NCBI RefSeq assembly: GCF_900129425.1 | Contig: NZ_LT670817.1 | Location: 4,216,001-4,280,000, forward strand | Length of the DNA stretch: 64,000 nt | From: Bradyrhizobium erythrophlei | GTDB taxonomy: Bacteria; Pseudomonadota; Alphaproteobacteria; Rhizobiales; Xanthobacteraceae | Direction: 5' to 3' | In this document: positions 1-8,618 of the stretch, in pieces | How the letters are laid out: every line of letters begins with the position of its first letter | Position numbering within the stretch: the first letter of the stretch is position 1 | The notes under the pieces: generated by a model | What the model was told of the DNA's origin: nothing | What the model saw: the letters and a program-made list of their open reading frames with translations, nothing else | The model's database searches: none | Translations under genes and position numbers: made by a program

Positions 1-104
1 GGCTCTGACGCTTCCATGCCGAACTCGTTTAGCTCAGCGACAATCGCACGGAGGCGAAGCGCTGGAACGACTTGGCGCACAGCGAGATCTCTTCCAGCGG
101 TCAT
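1..104 (-). CDS. partial ORF, unknown protein (N-terminus only)
   Basis: An open frame reads from an ATG at 104 down to the window edge and encodes 34 residues beginning MTAGRDLAVRQVV and continuing with ALRLRAIVAELNEFG, which looks like ordinary helical protein sequence. The rest lies outside the window. I do not recognise the family. It could be chance coding in GC-rich DNA. Confidence 0.35.
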   Translation of the reverse strand, partial: MTAGRDLAVRQVVPALRLRAIVAELNEFGMEASE

Positions 105-192
105 CCTTTGCATCCGGGTCCGATGGCCCACGGGCCCGAATACGATCGACGGTGATTTGCACAGATAAAAGACGTGGACCGAACCGGATCGT

Positions 193-354
193 CTAGGACG
201 CATTTATCCGGCCCTTGCCAGAACACTTCTGGCAGGGCGGAGGATAGATCCGGCGGCCGGGCTGCTTTGGCTGAGCAGCAGCCTGGAAACCGGTGCCATC
301 GCAAGCGGAGTATATGATTTCCGTCGAGGGTGCTTTTGACTTCAAATTCTTCAT
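193..354 (-). CDS. small zinc-knuckle (DnaJ central-domain-like) protein
   Basis: This 53-residue protein has the layout of short DnaJ-type zinc-knuckle proteins common in Bradyrhizobium: a CDGTGF motif at residues 18-23, a spacer with QPGRRIYPPP, then CQKCSGKGRI at 41-50. The first half-knuckle is normally CPACxGTG; here the first cysteine position is tyrosine (YSACDGTG), so only three of the four expected cysteines remain and zinc binding may be lost. A frameshifted relative lies at 19677-19808. Function unknown; metal binding is inferred from the motif. Confidence 0.6.
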   Translation of the reverse strand: MKNLKSKAPSTEIIYSACDGTGFQAAAQPKQPGRRIYPPPCQKCSGKGRINAS

Positions 355-359
355 GGCGA

Positions 360-545
360 TCATTTCTTGGACACGATGCCGACGCCTGCCATGTCGTTAT
401 GGAGGACGGTTTGTGCGCTCCGATTATCCCACTTCAGCGTCACCCCGGACCAATTCGTCTCAGTGACGGTAGCCTGGTCGCTCTTATCGTCACGCCAGCA
501 AACGCGGGCGCCGACGCTTAAAGTTCTGGACTGGGAGCCGGTCAT
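360..545 (-). CDS. conserved small protein, unknown function
   Basis: Reading from the ATG at 545 gives 61 residues, with a central stretch VGARVCWRDDKSDQATVTE followed by NWSGVTLKWDNRSAQTVLH. I recall this alternating hydrophobic beta-strand pattern from short conserved Bradyrhizobium proteins. A longer frame starts at 686, but its extra N-terminus (arginine- and proline-rich) overlaps the upstream end of the thermonuclease gene and looks like shadow sequence, so the internal start is preferred. Function unknown. Confidence 0.5.
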   Translation of the reverse strand: MTGSQSRTLSVGARVCWRDDKSDQATVTETNWSGVTLKWDNRSAQTVLHNDMAGVGIVSKK

Positions 546-634
546 CCGTTTTGCCGTTTCTGTGCAGGGTCGACGCCGCCACACTAGCTTTTTGGCCGGC
601 CGATTGCCACGATGACCCTTGAGGGGGCCGAGCC

Positions 635-1081
635 ATGAATCGTGAGGCGAGGAAATGCGGACTGTACGCGGCAATCCTGGCGGCAACGCTGTGCTTTCCG
701 GCTATGGCCGCGGATTACCTGGGCACGGTAACTTCGGTGGCGGACGGCGACACCTTCACGATGGAAGCGGAGACGGGGCGGGTGCGCGTCCGGATCTGTG
801 GGATCGATGCCCCGGAACGCGGCCAGCCCGGCTACGGCCAGGCCGCCGGCGTGCTGGCAAACCTGGTCGAGGGAAAAATAGTCCACTGCCTGCAGGTCGG
901 CGAAGGCACCCCTTGCGACGGCAAATCGAAACCCATCAGCCGTGACCGCATTGTCGCGCAGTGCTTTCTGGACAAGCTCGACATCGCCGAAGAGATGACA
1001 AAATCTGGAACGGCGTGCGACTGGGCCAAGTTTTCCGGAGGCCATTACAAGATCAGCGACAGCACTTGTTCGCGGAAATAG
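635..1081 (+). CDS. secreted thermonuclease-family (SNase-like) protein
   Basis: A 148-residue protein with a signal peptide (hydrophobic LYAAILAATLCF, cleavage near AMA-AD at about residue 26) followed by a staphylococcal-nuclease-like domain. Visible signatures are VADGDTF (calcium-site acidic residues), VRVRICGIDAPERGQ (catalytic arginine and the GIDAPE signature) and a cysteine-rich C-terminal half. It is probably exported and acts on nucleic acid in the periplasm or outside, although many SNase-like proteins in Rhizobiales have no proven activity. It stands alone, convergent with dinB. A second, longer member of the family lies at 49343-50074. Confidence 0.8.
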   Translation: MNREARKCGLYAAILAATLCFPAMAADYLGTVTSVADGDTFTMEAETGRVRVRICGIDAPERGQPGYGQAAGVLANLVEGKIVHCLQVGEGTPCDGKSKPISRDRIVAQCFLDKLDIAEEMTKSGTACDWAKFSGGHYKISDSTCSRK

Positions 1082-1125
1082 CGTCGGCGACAGGTTATCC
1101 TTAGTCAAGCGCTCTGCCTCATCAC

Positions 1126-2205
1126 TTAAAGCTCTAACGGCATCTGTTCGGGGCGATCAATCTCTCCTGCAGAAAATCCTGAAATCGAAACTCCAAGTAG
1201 CCTGACGGCCTTTTCCGTCGGGAAGATGGTCTTCAGAAGTTCAGTCGACGCCGAGGCTAACTCGTGGCGGCTGCCAATAGTGCCGATCAACGTCCTGCTC
1301 CGCGTAATCTGCTCGAAATCGGCGAACTTCACCTTGAGCGTCACCGTCCGGCCCCGTGTGCCCTTGTCCTCGCAGTGCCGCCAAACCTTGTCGATAAGCG
1401 GCTGGAGTTCGGTAACCATCGCCTCGAATTCGGTGAGGTCAGTGAAGAACGTGTTTTCGGCGCCGACCGACTTCCTTATCCGGTTGGCCCGTACCTCGCG
1501 ATTGTCGACGCCTCTGGAGATCCAATAATAATACGTACCCGCCTTCCCGAAGTGGGCTTGCATGAACTCGAGTGACTGGTTGCGCATGTCGAGGCCAGTG
1601 TAGAGCCCGAGGGAATTCATCTTGGTGCTGGTCGCCGGCCCGATGCCGTGAAACTTGCCGACGGCTAAGGTTTCGACGAACGCCGGCCCCATCTCCGGCG
1701 TGATGACGTACTGGCCGTTCGGCTTGCGGTGGTCGGAGGCGAGCTTGGCCAGAAACTTGTTGTAGGAGATGCCGGCGGAGGCGTTGAGGCCAGTCTCCTG
1801 TTTGATCTTGGCGCGGATTGCCAGGGCGACGTCGCGCGCCAGCGGAATCCCCTGCAGGTTTTCGGTAACGTCAAGGTAGGCCTCGTCGAGTGATAGCGGT
1901 TCGATGATCGGCGTGTGCTCGGCGAATATTTCGCGGATCTGCTGCGAGACTGCCTTGTAGGTCTCGAAGCGTGGCTTCACGAATATCAGGTCCGGACACT
2001 GTCGCTTCGCGGTGACCGACGGCATCGCCGAACGGACACCGAACTTGCGTGCTTCGTAGCTCGCCGCCGCCACGACGCCGCGCTCGCGGGATCCGCCTAC
2101 GGCGACCGGCTTGCCGCGGAGATCCGGATTGTCCCGCTGCTCGACCGACGCGTAGAAGGCGTCCATGTCGACGTGGATGATCTTCCGCTGGCGGCCTTCG
2201 TCCAT
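1126..2205 (-). CDS. dinB: DNA polymerase IV (Y-family translesion polymerase)
   Basis: A full-length 359-residue Y-family polymerase. The first catalytic motif HVDMDAFYASVEQ is at residues 11-23 and the second, SLDEAYLD, at 105-112, giving the expected acidic triad (Asp13, Asp107, Glu108). The helix-hairpin-helix region (KFHGIGPATSTKM) and the little-finger domain follow. The protein ends in EQMPLEL, which resembles a weak beta-clamp binding motif. It performs error-prone bypass of lesions. A GAAC-N7-GAAC LexA box lies about 60 bases upstream in the divergent intergenic region, so SOS control is likely. Confidence 0.95.
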   Translation of the reverse strand: MDEGRQRKIIHVDMDAFYASVEQRDNPDLRGKPVAVGGSRERGVVAAASYEARKFGVRSAMPSVTAKRQCPDLIFVKPRFETYKAVSQQIREIFAEHTPIIEPLSLDEAYLDVTENLQGIPLARDVALAIRAKIKQETGLNASAGISYNKFLAKLASDHRKPNGQYVITPEMGPAFVETLAVGKFHGIGPATSTKMNSLGLYTGLDMRNQSLEFMQAHFGKAGTYYYWISRGVDNREVRANRIRKSVGAENTFFTDLTEFEAMVTELQPLIDKVWRHCEDKGTRGRTVTLKVKFADFEQITRSRTLIGTIGSRHELASASTELLKTIFPTEKAVRLLGVSISGFSAGEIDRPEQMPLEL

Positions 2206-2266
2206 CGCGCACTCTATTGATTTTGCAGCCGTCCCGGCGCGAACCTTGACAAATCGGGGCGTTCTA

Positions 2267-2281
2267 GAACAAAGATAGAAC
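2267..2281. promoter_or_regulatory. LexA box (alphaproteobacterial type)
   Basis: The bases gaac-aaagata-gaac form a perfect GAAC-N7-GAAC direct repeat (GTTC-N7-GTTC on the other strand), the known LexA-binding motif of alphaproteobacteria. It sits between divergent dinB and the FAN1-exonuclease gene, with a TTGACA hexamer at 2246-2251, so it could repress both. Confidence 0.8.
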
Positions 2282-2367
2282 AGTTACCGCGCAGCGGCAA
2301 CCAACCGCGCCGGTCATGGCCCGTCAATTCCTTGCGCGCCATCCAGGAAGGCCCGAAGGCGCTGCGA

Positions 2368-4527
2368 ATGAAACGGCCCGATCTACCCGTCTACTACTAC
2401 CACGATCATTTCGTCGAAATGCTGTCGTTCGCCAGGACGACCTACGGCTCGATCCTGACGGACGAGCACGACGCCTTCGTCTTGCGGTTTCAAAGCCTTT
2501 CCAAGGACGCGCAATGCCTGCTGATCCGGATGGTCAACCGGCGCGGCGCGATCTTCAACAGAACGCTCTTCCGCTACACCGAGATATTCGATGTGGAGCG
2601 CGCGGCCGACGACCTCTTGGCTTGTGGCCAAGCCAGAACCCTCAAGGCGGAGGACTATGCTTCCTTCGTCGCATGCCTGCCCAAGGACATCCTGGTCGGC
2701 GGCGCGAAAGGCGCGGGGCGGACAGATATCCGTGTCTCCTGGCCGAAAGCGAAGCTGGTCGACTACTTCCTGACCCAGGTTCCGTTCGAGGTCGCCGCTG
2801 AACATTGCGGGGCCGCCAAGTTCATCGCGCTGGATGACGTCCGGCCGCTCGAATTCCTGCTCTATCTGTACTTCGGCAAGACAGAGGAGGACCTGAAGAA
2901 TTTCGCCCTGCGAGATCTGGGCATCATGCGGACCAACAAGGCCACTTCGTTCAGGGCCCGCTTCACGGACGGGGATGAGGCGAGGGCATGCTTTCGTTAC
3001 AGCCAGCTTCTCGACAGGATCGAGGTCGGGTCGACCAACATCTACCAAGGTGCGGTTGGCGACATCCTCGGAGGTCCGGATTGCCCGAGCGACTATGCTG
3101 CCGATCTCCGCAGCCGTGCCGCCTGCCAGGTAGGTCAGTTCTTCGAAAAGCTCGGAGAGAAGGATCTCGCGAGGCAGCTTTATCGCGTCGGTTCGTCGCC
3201 GGAATGCCGAGAGCGCTTGGTCCGTCTGCTCTACGGGACCGGCGAAAAGGCTGATGCCGAGGATCTGCTGAGACGAATGATCGACGATCCGGCCAGCGAT
3301 GGCGAACTCGTTTTCGCGACGGATTTCTACGCGCGGAAATTCGGCGGCCGTAGGACCGGATCGTGTACCGAGCTTCTTCGTGCCGGGCTCAAGCTAACCG
3401 TCGACGACACCTATCGCGGCAATCCGGAGGCGGGCGTCGCGGGTGTGATGCGCCGCAGGGGCTACCGGGTCTTCTTCGCGGAGAACACGCTCTGGCATTC
3501 GCTGTTCGGGTTGCTGTTCTGGGACGAGTTGTTCGAGTCCGACCTTCTCAACAGTAGCTTCGATTGGGTGCCGCACTGCCTCAAGGACCGCAGCTTCGCG
3601 CATCGGTTCGCTGCCCAGATCGACGACAAGCTTGATGCCATCCGATCAGGCAATGCGTTCAATCTGCTCCTGCGCCCGATCGCTGCGAAGTGGGGCCGTC
3701 CGAACGGCATCTTCGCCTGGGACCACGTCGATGTCGATGCGCTGCGAGCGCTGCTGTCGGGAGCCCGCGGAGAAGGGATCGCAACTATCGTAAGCGCCTT
3801 GTGCGAGAACTTCCGCGACATGCGCGACGGCTTCCCGGATCTCATGCTGGAGAAGGATGGCGCGGTCTCCTTCATGGAGATCAAAGCCGAGGGCGACGTG
3901 ATCCGCCGCAACCAACTCACTCGGTTGCGGCAGCTTGGAGGCGTCGGCATCCGCGCGGAGATCGGCCGGGTCGATTTCCGGTTCGATCCGGAGCAGGACT
4001 ACGTCGTGGTCGACGTCGAGACGACGGGCGGTTGGGCGTCCGGCGATCGGATAACCGAAATCGGCGCGGTCAAGATCCGCAACCACCAGGTCGTCGACGA
4101 GTGGCATTCCCTGGTGAATCCACAGCGAGCCATCCCGGCCAAGATAACGCAGATCACCGGCATCACGAACGAGATGGTCCGCGGTGCTCCGATATTCGCC
4201 GAGGTCGCCGACAGCTTCATGCAGTTCATGGGCGACGGGATATTCGTCGCTCACAACGTCAATTTCGATTACGGCTTCATGAGCCATGAGTACGAACGAC
4301 TCGATCGCCGCTTCCGGTTTCCGAAGCTGTGCACCGTCGCCGGCATGCGTCGGCGCTACCCCGGACACAAGTCGTACGGCCTCGGGAAGCTGTGCGAGCA
4401 CTACGGAATCGAACTCGAGACGCATCACCGTGCGCTGTGCGATGCGCGGGCGACCGGTCACCTGCTGAACCTCATGAACCTCAAGCGGGAAGGTTGCGCG
4501 CCCGAGCGAGCCGAGGAAGCGGCCTGA
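2368..4527 (+). CDS. FAN1-like VRR-NUC nuclease fused to a DnaQ-type 3'-5' exonuclease
   Basis: About 719 residues. The N-terminal half (PVYYYHDHFVEML, then FNRTLFRYTEIF) matches the helical N-terminal region of bacterial FAN1 homologues. A VRR-NUC domain follows near residues 490-520 with the PD-(D/E)xK-type signature PDLMLEKDG...FMEIKAEGD. The C-terminal 170 residues form a DEDDh exonuclease: VVVDVETTG, AHNVNFDYGF and HRALCDARAT supply the acidic residues and the histidine. FAN1 proteins cleave branched DNA at crosslinks; the extra exonuclease suggests incision and trimming by one protein (inference). The ATG at 2368 has an AAGG about nine bases upstream; a TTG at 2332 would add 12 residues. 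It shares a LexA box with dinB. Confidence 0.85.
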   Translation: MKRPDLPVYYYHDHFVEMLSFARTTYGSILTDEHDAFVLRFQSLSKDAQCLLIRMVNRRGAIFNRTLFRYTEIFDVERAADDLLACGQARTLKAEDYASFVACLPKDILVGGAKGAGRTDIRVSWPKAKLVDYFLTQVPFEVAAEHCGAAKFIALDDVRPLEFLLYLYFGKTEEDLKNFALRDLGIMRTNKATSFRARFTDGDEARACFRYSQLLDRIEVGSTNIYQGAVGDILGGPDCPSDYAADLRSRAACQVGQFFEKLGEKDLARQLYRVGSSPECRERLVRLLYGTGEKADAEDLLRRMIDDPASDGELVFATDFYARKFGGRRTGSCTELLRAGLKLTVDDTYRGNPEAGVAGVMRRRGYRVFFAENTLWHSLFGLLFWDELFESDLLNSSFDWVPHCLKDRSFAHRFAAQIDDKLDAIRSGNAFNLLLRPIAAKWGRPNGIFAWDHVDVDALRALLSGARGEGIATIVSALCENFRDMRDGFPDLMLEKDGAVSFMEIKAEGDVIRRNQLTRLRQLGGVGIRAEIGRVDFRFDPEQDYVVVDVETTGGWASGDRITEIGAVKIRNHQVVDEWHSLVNPQRAIPAKITQITGITNEMVRGAPIFAEVADSFMQFMGDGIFVAHNVNFDYGFMSHEYERLDRRFRFPKLCTVAGMRRRYPGHKSYGLGKLCEHYGIELETHHRALCDARATGHLLNLMNLKREGCAPERAEEAA

Positions 4528-4548
4528 CCGAAGCTAATTCGAGTCGAG

Positions 4549-5727
4549 ATGGTGCCGGGCTTCGTGTACGAAAGCCGCACCGATCAAATCCGGAGCGAAC
4601 CGATTCCCCAACTCATATTCGGCCTGGCCTATCTGCTGATCCTGACCCGCTTCGTCTGGCCGCTGCAGTTGCCGCTCTCGATCAAGATCTTGGTGGCGGC
4701 GCTCGCGTTGGTCGCATTGCAGTTTCACCGGTGGAGCAAGCTCTCGTCGGGCTCGGTATTCTCTCCGGAGTTTCCACGCCCTGTGGTCGTCCTCTTCAAC
4801 TGGGCGTTCGGCGCGATCGTCTTGCTGGCGCTGCTGCAACTGACGCTCGATGTCGGACTTCTGGTCGGACTTCTGATCCATGGTGGCATCGTGAGCGCAC
4901 CCGACGGCGTCCGCTATGGATTGGCTGCGGTGGCCACCGTCGCGGCCGCTGTCGGTGTCCACCAGGCGATGCGGATTCCGCCGCTGAAGGACATCGAAGT
5001 CGGCATCCACGGACTTCCGCGACAGTTCGACGGGTACACCATTCTGCAACTGACCGATCTCCACATCAGCCGGCTGTTTCCCGCTTCATGGGCGCGCGCC
5101 GTCGTCGAGCGATCGAACAAACTCGGCGTCGACCTGATCGCGATCACGGGTGATCTGATCGACGGCACTCTCGATGCGCGACGCGCCGACATCGAGCCGT
5201 TGCGGGACTTGAAGGCGACCGACGGCGTCTACGTGATCTCGGGCAATCACGAATACATCTTCGGCTACAGCACGTGGATGGCGCACTTCGCCGAATTGGG
5301 ACTGCTCTCGCTCGAGAACAGGTACATCGTTCTCGATCGCGGCGGAAGCAAGCTGGTGCTCGCCGGCATTACCGACCGGGCGTCGCGCCACACTGGGCAT
5401 CTCGTCCGAGACCTGGCCGCCGTCCTCGAAGGCGCCCCCAAAGGCGCCCCTGTCATCCTGCTCGACCATCAGCCTAGCGACGCGCGAAACGCCGCGAAGC
5501 TCGGCGTGGCTCTGCAACTGTCCGGACACACGCACGGCGGATTGATCCTGGGGATCGACCGGTTGGCCGCGCGCGCCAATGCCGGCTATGTTTCGGGCCG
5601 CTACGACGTCGACGGGATGACGCTGTACGTGAACAACGGTACCGGGCTGTGGCCCGGCTTAGCGCTGCGGCTCGGCCGCCCCTCCGAATTGACGCGGATC
5701 ACGCTGCGGCAGGCGGGCGCCACCTGA
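4549..5727 (+). CDS. membrane-anchored calcineurin-like metallophosphoesterase
   Basis: A 392-residue protein with about four N-terminal membrane segments (roughly residues 20-60, 82-105 and 118-142) and a C-terminal metallophosphoesterase domain. All family metal-binding motifs are visible: LTDLHIS, TGDLIDG, GNHEY, LLDHQPS and the GHTHGG signature. This resembles YkuE-type phosphoesterases; the substrate cannot be told from sequence. The gene starts 21 bases after the FAN1-exonuclease stop and may be co-transcribed with it, which would place it under the same SOS promoter (inference). Confidence 0.85.
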   Translation: MVPGFVYESRTDQIRSEPIPQLIFGLAYLLILTRFVWPLQLPLSIKILVAALALVALQFHRWSKLSSGSVFSPEFPRPVVVLFNWAFGAIVLLALLQLTLDVGLLVGLLIHGGIVSAPDGVRYGLAAVATVAAAVGVHQAMRIPPLKDIEVGIHGLPRQFDGYTILQLTDLHISRLFPASWARAVVERSNKLGVDLIAITGDLIDGTLDARRADIEPLRDLKATDGVYVISGNHEYIFGYSTWMAHFAELGLLSLENRYIVLDRGGSKLVLAGITDRASRHTGHLVRDLAAVLEGAPKGAPVILLDHQPSDARNAAKLGVALQLSGHTHGGLILGIDRLAARANAGYVSGRYDVDGMTLYVNNGTGLWPGLALRLGRPSELTRITLRQAGAT

Positions 5728-5834
5728 TCTCGCCGGTTTTCGGCTCCAATCCCCGTCGCTGCTGCGAAATTTCTGACCGCGGGCCACATGGCGCAGCGAT
5801 CCGTCCGCACGATCAGGGGCGATGCCGCCGGGTG

Positions 5835-6046
5835 TCAATGAACGTCGAAACGGGACCCTAGGTTTTCATCCAAAAGGGACCCCATGTTACGGCTGGCAGA
5901 AGCGGTAGCGCTCGCCCCGGCGCTGCTGGTCGGATTGCGCAGCCGGGGCGAACGCGGGAACGCTAGGCGCGGTTCTTGAAGCGCCGGCTCTCGTTGCCGG
6001 TCTCGACGCTGTCGCAGTGGTGGGTGAGGCGATCGAGCAACGCCGT
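5835..6046 (-). mobile_element. IS21-family remnant (istB C-terminus and terminal sequence)
   Basis: Reading the minus strand from 6046 to a TAG at 5963-5965 gives TALLDRLTHHCDSVETGNES followed by RRFKNRA, the typical C-terminus of the IstB helper ATPase of IS21-family elements. Beyond the stop, 5835-5935 carries gggaccc/agggacccc-type terminal sequence. The rest of istB and all of istA are missing, so it cannot move. It is joined to the broken reductase gene at 6050-6183. Confidence 0.75.
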
Positions 6047-6049
6047 CGA

Positions 6050-6183
6050 TCATGTCCGCCCCCGGGGAGATCCAGGGCGCGGGCCTTCGAGCGAACCAGG
6101 ACAACGACGGAATGGCCTTTTGCCAAGGCGTCGCGGACGATCAGCCACGGTTCCGCCCGTTGCACCCAAACAAGAACCTTCAT
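6050..6183 (-). pseudogene. N-terminal fragment of an NAD(P)-binding (atypical SDR) protein
   Basis: The minus strand begins MKVLV and continues LIVRDALAKGHSVVVLVRSK and then PGADMIDG in a neighbouring frame, the usual start of NmrA/atypical short-chain reductases. The expected GATGxxG nucleotide loop is replaced by WVQRAEP, and after about 45 residues the sequence runs into the IS21 remnant. It is a decayed fragment, lying directly downstream of the intact NmrA-type gene. Confidence 0.5.
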
Positions 6184-6220
6184 GTTCGATCTCGATCTTC
6201 ATTGGCGTGAACGCCGCGGT

Positions 6221-7090
6221 TCACGTCGCGGCCTTCTGGGCCGCCGCAAACACGTCGCGTGCGGACGTCGTACCCGCTACGTGCTCCGTACCCTCGACTC
6301 CGAGGTCCATCCATCCTGCATTCACGGCCTCAAACATTTCTTCGGCAGGTCCGGTGTGGCCCTTCGGGATGCCGAATTGCTCGAACGCTTCCGCCCACCC
6401 TGCACGCGGGACTGCAAAGGCTTTCACGTCGAGATTCAGGACTTCGCCCAATTGCTCCGCGACTTCATCCGCGGTGATCATCGAACCAAGCTCGACGACG
6501 CGCTGCCCTGACCACGCTGGCCCGGTCAAAAGGGTTGCGACCTCCGTGCCGATGTCGTTCGTCGCGACCATGGTCGATTTCCGGTTTGTCGGATTGTAGT
6601 AGACCGGTAGCGTTCCGCCCTGGGCGACCTGCAAGCCGTAGAGGAAGTTTTCGAAGAATCCACCTGCGCGCACAAATGCGATTGGCGATATCAGGTCGCG
6701 AAAACCTTGCTCCAGAAGCGACAAGGCCGTGATCATCTTAAGCCCGCTGGTCCTGTTCGCACCCATCGACGAAAGCGCTACCACTCGCGGCGGCGCTATC
6801 TTGGTGAGCGCCTCGACATAGTTCGCAATCACGCCCTTGGCTTCTTTGTAATCGGGCGAGGGGGCCCAGACAGCCGGCAACATGACAAACGCGCCTTCGA
6901 CGCCTTTGAGCGCCCGCTCGATGGCTGCCGAATCATTCCAATCGCCGTCTACCAGTTCCACGCCCTGGTTCGCCCAGTTAGTCGCCTTCTCGCGATTGCG
7001 GACGAGCGCGCGTACCTCCTTGCCTTGCGCCAACAGATGTTTTGCCGTTGCGCCGCCAACTTTTCCCGTGATTCCCATTACCAAGAACAT
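6221..7090 (-). CDS. NmrA-like NAD(P)-binding reductase
   Basis: A 289-residue Rossmann-fold protein of the atypical SDR/NmrA group. The N-terminus MGITGKVGGATAKHLLAQG carries the dinucleotide-binding loop, ALVRNREKA follows the second strand, and DGDWNDSAAIERAL is the usual Asp-containing third segment. The catalytic YxxxK of classical SDRs is not evident, as expected for NmrA-type redox sensors or quinone reductases. It lies 45 bases downstream of a DoxX-like gene on the same strand, with a LysR gene divergent to the pair, a common arrangement for small redox-responsive operons. Confidence 0.8.
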   Translation of the reverse strand: MFLVMGITGKVGGATAKHLLAQGKEVRALVRNREKATNWANQGVELVDGDWNDSAAIERALKGVEGAFVMLPAVWAPSPDYKEAKGVIANYVEALTKIAPPRVVALSSMGANRTSGLKMITALSLLEQGFRDLISPIAFVRAGGFFENFLYGLQVAQGGTLPVYYNPTNRKSTMVATNDIGTEVATLLTGPAWSGQRVVELGSMITADEVAEQLGEVLNLDVKAFAVPRAGWAEAFEQFGIPKGHTGPAEEMFEAVNAGWMDLGVEGTEHVAGTTSARDVFAAAQKAAT

Positions 7091-7135
7091 GCGTTTTCTC
7101 CTGATCTTGAGGGACAGAGCACCGCCCCTGTTGCT

Positions 7136-7558
7136 TCAATGGATGAGCGGCAGAATGGCCCGGATACGGGGATCGCGCGCGTAGAGGCCGGCCCATGTCA
7201 TCGCGCCCAGAAGCAGGGAAATGATTTCCGGCGGCGACCCCAACTCACCAAGGCGGACATGGGCGCAGATGGCACCTCCCAAAAAGCCCGTCACCAGGAT
7301 CGCGCCGAGGACGGCGGTGGCCGGGATGGCGTAAAGGATGGCGCAGGCGAGTATGATCGGACCCACGACACGGGTCAGGTCCATCGCGAATCCGGTTTCC
7401 TGCAACATGCTCGCGATCTGTGCCGGCGCGAAAAGCTGAATAGTGGCGTCTGCCACGAGAGCGATAACGACAATCGCGCTCATTATCCGGCCTGCCCACA
7501 GGCCGCGATGCAAGCTCATGGTTTCAGGTACCTGATGCAGGTTCAAAGTTTCGGACAC
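7136..7558 (-). CDS. DoxX-like four-helix membrane protein
   Basis: A 140-residue integral membrane protein with four predicted helices (about residues 22-42, 62-82, 83-103 and 112-128) and short polar loops, the layout of DoxX-like/DoxD-like proteins. The motif QETGFAMDLTRVVGPI between the first two helices is typical of the family. Biochemical role unknown; some members are linked to quinone redox. Probably co-transcribed with the downstream NmrA-like reductase and controlled by the divergent LysR gene 118 bases away. Confidence 0.75.
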   Translation of the reverse strand: MSETLNLHQVPETMSLHRGLWAGRIMSAIVVIALVADATIQLFAPAQIASMLQETGFAMDLTRVVGPIILACAILYAIPATAVLGAILVTGFLGGAICAHVRLGELGSPPEIISLLLGAMTWAGLYARDPRIRAILPLIH

Positions 7559-7676
7559 TTGTCATTCTCCGATGGGGGGATCCCATATTCGGAGCGTATT
7601 GTATCCCTCAGATATGATAAACAACGAGAAAATGAACTGACTGTTCTCTCTTTGGTGAACAATCCGAGGCACGAAA

Positions 7677-8582
7677 ATGCAGAATCTCGAACCCATCCTC
7701 ATTTTCACAACGGTAGCGGAAATGGGGAGCTTCACCCGCGCAGCCGATAGCCTGGGCATTCAGAAAGGAAGGGCCTCAACGGCGGTCCGGAAGCTGGAAG
7801 AAGATGTCGGCGTTAGGCTTCTGCACCGGACGACCCGCAGCGTGCAGTTGACGGAAGACGGACGGGTATTTCATGCCCGTGCCCGCGACCTGCTTGCTGA
7901 AGTCGATGACCTGCACTCGATGTTCGCAGGCGATCGCGTGGCACTTCGCGGGCGTTTACGGGTCGATCTTCCGACCGAGGTGGCGCGCACAACGATCGTG
8001 CCGGCCTTGCCGGATTTCATGGCGACTCACCCCGAGTTGGAGCTGGAGGTGTCGAGTACGGATCGGCAGGTTGATCTGGTTCAAGAGGGGTTCGACTGTG
8101 TATTGCGGCTTGGACCCATAGGGGACGAGACGCTGATTGCCCGCCCACTGGGCCTGTTGCGCATGGTCAACGCTGCCAGTCCCGCCTATCTGGCGCGCTA
8201 TGGCGTCCCTCGATCGCTGGGAGATCTCCAGCGTCAGGAACATCGGACAATTCATTTTTCGACGATGCTGGGCGCAAGACCCTATGGATGGGAATATCCG
8301 GACGGCGACAGCTACGCGACGCTCCAGTTGCCAGGTGCGCTACACGTCAACAGCGCGCAGACCTACGAAGCCGCTGCCCTCGCCGGCCTTGGCCTGATTC
8401 AGGCGCCACTCTTGGGGATTGGCCGATACTTAGAGAGTGGAGCGCTTGTGGAGATCATACCCGATTTTCGCCGCCGGGCGCTCGCCGTGTCCCTCGTCGT
8501 AGCACATCGAAGCAATCTCTCGCGCCGAGTCCGCGCATTCATGAAATGGATCGAAAATGTGCTCGCGCCCTACCTAGAATAG
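7677..8582 (+). CDS. LysR-family transcriptional regulator
   Basis: A 301-residue LysR regulator. The winged helix-turn-helix spans about residues 5-65 (ILIFTTVAEMGSFTRAADSL ... LLHRTTRSVQLTEDG), followed by a periplasmic-binding-protein-like effector domain (LRVDLPTEVARTTIVPALPD onward). It belongs to the large CrgA/AaeR-like subgroup. It is divergent from the DoxX-like/NmrA-like pair and is the natural candidate regulator for it. Inducer unknown. Confidence 0.9.
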   Translation: MQNLEPILIFTTVAEMGSFTRAADSLGIQKGRASTAVRKLEEDVGVRLLHRTTRSVQLTEDGRVFHARARDLLAEVDDLHSMFAGDRVALRGRLRVDLPTEVARTTIVPALPDFMATHPELELEVSSTDRQVDLVQEGFDCVLRLGPIGDETLIARPLGLLRMVNAASPAYLARYGVPRSLGDLQRQEHRTIHFSTMLGARPYGWEYPDGDSYATLQLPGALHVNSAQTYEAAALAGLGLIQAPLLGIGRYLESGALVEIIPDFRRRALAVSLVVAHRSNLSRRVRAFMKWIENVLAPYLE

Positions 8583-8618
8583 CGAATCGAACAGCTTTGT
8601 CCTGCCCTCGAAGGCGGC

